From positions 1 through 64,000 of the forward strand of contig NZ_JACJTU010000043.1 of NCBI RefSeq assembly GCF_014698835.1: DNA of 64,000 bases. Reading direction: 5' to 3'. The stretch comes from Nostoc paludosum FACHB-159. Lineage in GTDB: Bacteria; Cyanobacteriota; Cyanobacteriia; Cyanobacteriales; Nostocaceae. The notes under the pieces were generated by a model, which worked only from the letters and a program-made list of their open reading frames with translations, was not told the origin of the DNA and did not search any database. Below are positions 63,772 to 64,000 of the stretch, in pieces. A program made the translations under genes and the position numbers. How positions within the stretch are numbered: the first letter of the stretch is position 1; each line of letters starts with the position of its first letter.

Positions 63772-64000
63772 GCTACCAAGAGTTCGAGCTTCTGAAGTTA
63801 TTATCGTTCTTGAACGGTTAGGTTTTGTTCAGGTACGACAACGTGGCAGCCATGTAATTTTGAAAAGACAACTTGTGCAGGAAGGTGAAGGACAAAAAAC
63901 GATTGAAGTAGGTTGTGTTGTACCATTGCATCGTAAAACTATAGCTGTTGGAACGTTAAAGAGTATTTTGAGTCAAGCTGGAGTCTCTGTTGAAGAGTTT
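63764..64000 (+). CDS. hicA: HicA-type toxin, cut by the window end
   Basis: At least 79 residues are visible; the window ends in frame. It begins with GTG at 63764, overlapping hicB, and reads L-P-R-V-R-A-S-E-V, L-E-R-L-G-F, R-Q-R-G-S-H-V-I-L-K-R (catalytic His of the dsRBD-like fold) and V-P-L-H-R-K-T-I-A-V-G-T-L-K. HicA is an mRNA interferase. The order (antitoxin first) is the HicBA type. The C-terminus is outside the window. Confidence 0.9.
   Translation, partial: MLKLPRVRASEVIIVLERLGFVQVRQRGSHVILKRQLVQEGEGQKTIEVGCVVPLHRKTIAVGTLKSILSQAGVSVEEF

Overview
The window is chromosomal DNA of a filamentous, heterocyst-type cyanobacterium (Nostoc/Anabaena group). The evidence is the density of GCGATCGC (HIP1) octamers, an rbp-rpsU pair, a PatA-like regulator with a phytochrome-type taxis operon, DUF3110 and TamB proteins of cyanobacterial style, and short tandem repeats of the Nostoc kind (GGAGTTA heptamers, CCCAATG heptamers, G/C-rich hairpin repeats). 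No gene was checked against a database; all assignments come from reading motifs.

Bases 1-19,930 look like an accessory region ending at a tRNA-Gly(CCC). From left to right it holds a two-gene operon on the minus strand, an HSP90-like ATPase fused to a TIR/deoxyribosyltransferase-like domain followed by a TPR-like protein. Next come an HTH regulator, a small conserved cyanobacterial protein, an AlpA/MerR-like DNA-binding protein and a D5-type primase/helicase broken by a frameshift just after its Walker A motif. A complete type I restriction-modification locus (hsdR, hsdM, hsdS) follows, with an intact VapBC-like pair and the debris of a ParDE pair between hsdM and hsdS. The region ends with an unrecognised 336-residue protein, a XisF-like serine recombinase, a zinc-ribbon protein and a tyrosine integrase abutting the 3' end of the tRNA gene. 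This is the usual layout of an integrated island; its far end was not found in the window.

Bases 20,000-29,300 are mixed: a GerMN lipoprotein, a two-domain sulfurtransferase, a multi-PAS histidine kinase, one broken and one intact Uma2-family nuclease gene, the remains of a formylglycine-generating-enzyme-like gene, and an incomplete polyamine-type ABC transporter (binding protein and one permease, separated by a heptamer repeat).

Bases 29,300-39,930 form a taxis gene cluster on the minus strand: a PatA-like regulator, CheY, CheW, a methyl-accepting protein with one ordinary GAF and three cyanobacteriochrome-type GAF domains, and a CheA hybrid kinase. The set matches the Nostoc ptx / Anabaena pixJ phototaxis clusters. 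A four-helix-bundle gene flanked by heptamer repeats sits between the receptor and kinase genes.

Bases 40,500-62,600 are mostly housekeeping: murQ, DUF3110, a 1992-residue TamB-like protein, a sugar ABC permease, an aldo/keto reductase, rpsU and an RRM protein, ilvA, a winged-helix-like protein with a small zinc-ribbon protein, dnaK with hsp20, tonB divergent from exbB-exbD, and a type II thioesterase. Hairpin and minisatellite repeats fill several gaps (before ilvA, between dnaK and hsp20) and one such repeat lies in frame inside tamB. The right edge (62,600-64,000) holds the remnant of a NACHT/STAND NTPase gene that lost its ATPase core, followed by a HicB-HicA pair cut by the window end.

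The most interesting item is the HSP90 / TIR-like fusion operon at the left end, which may be an undescribed chaperone-linked defence or stress system. Next are the toxin-antitoxin modules nested in the restriction locus, the triple-cyanobacteriochrome receptor operon with its inserted gene, and the dispersed hairpin/minisatellite repeat family.
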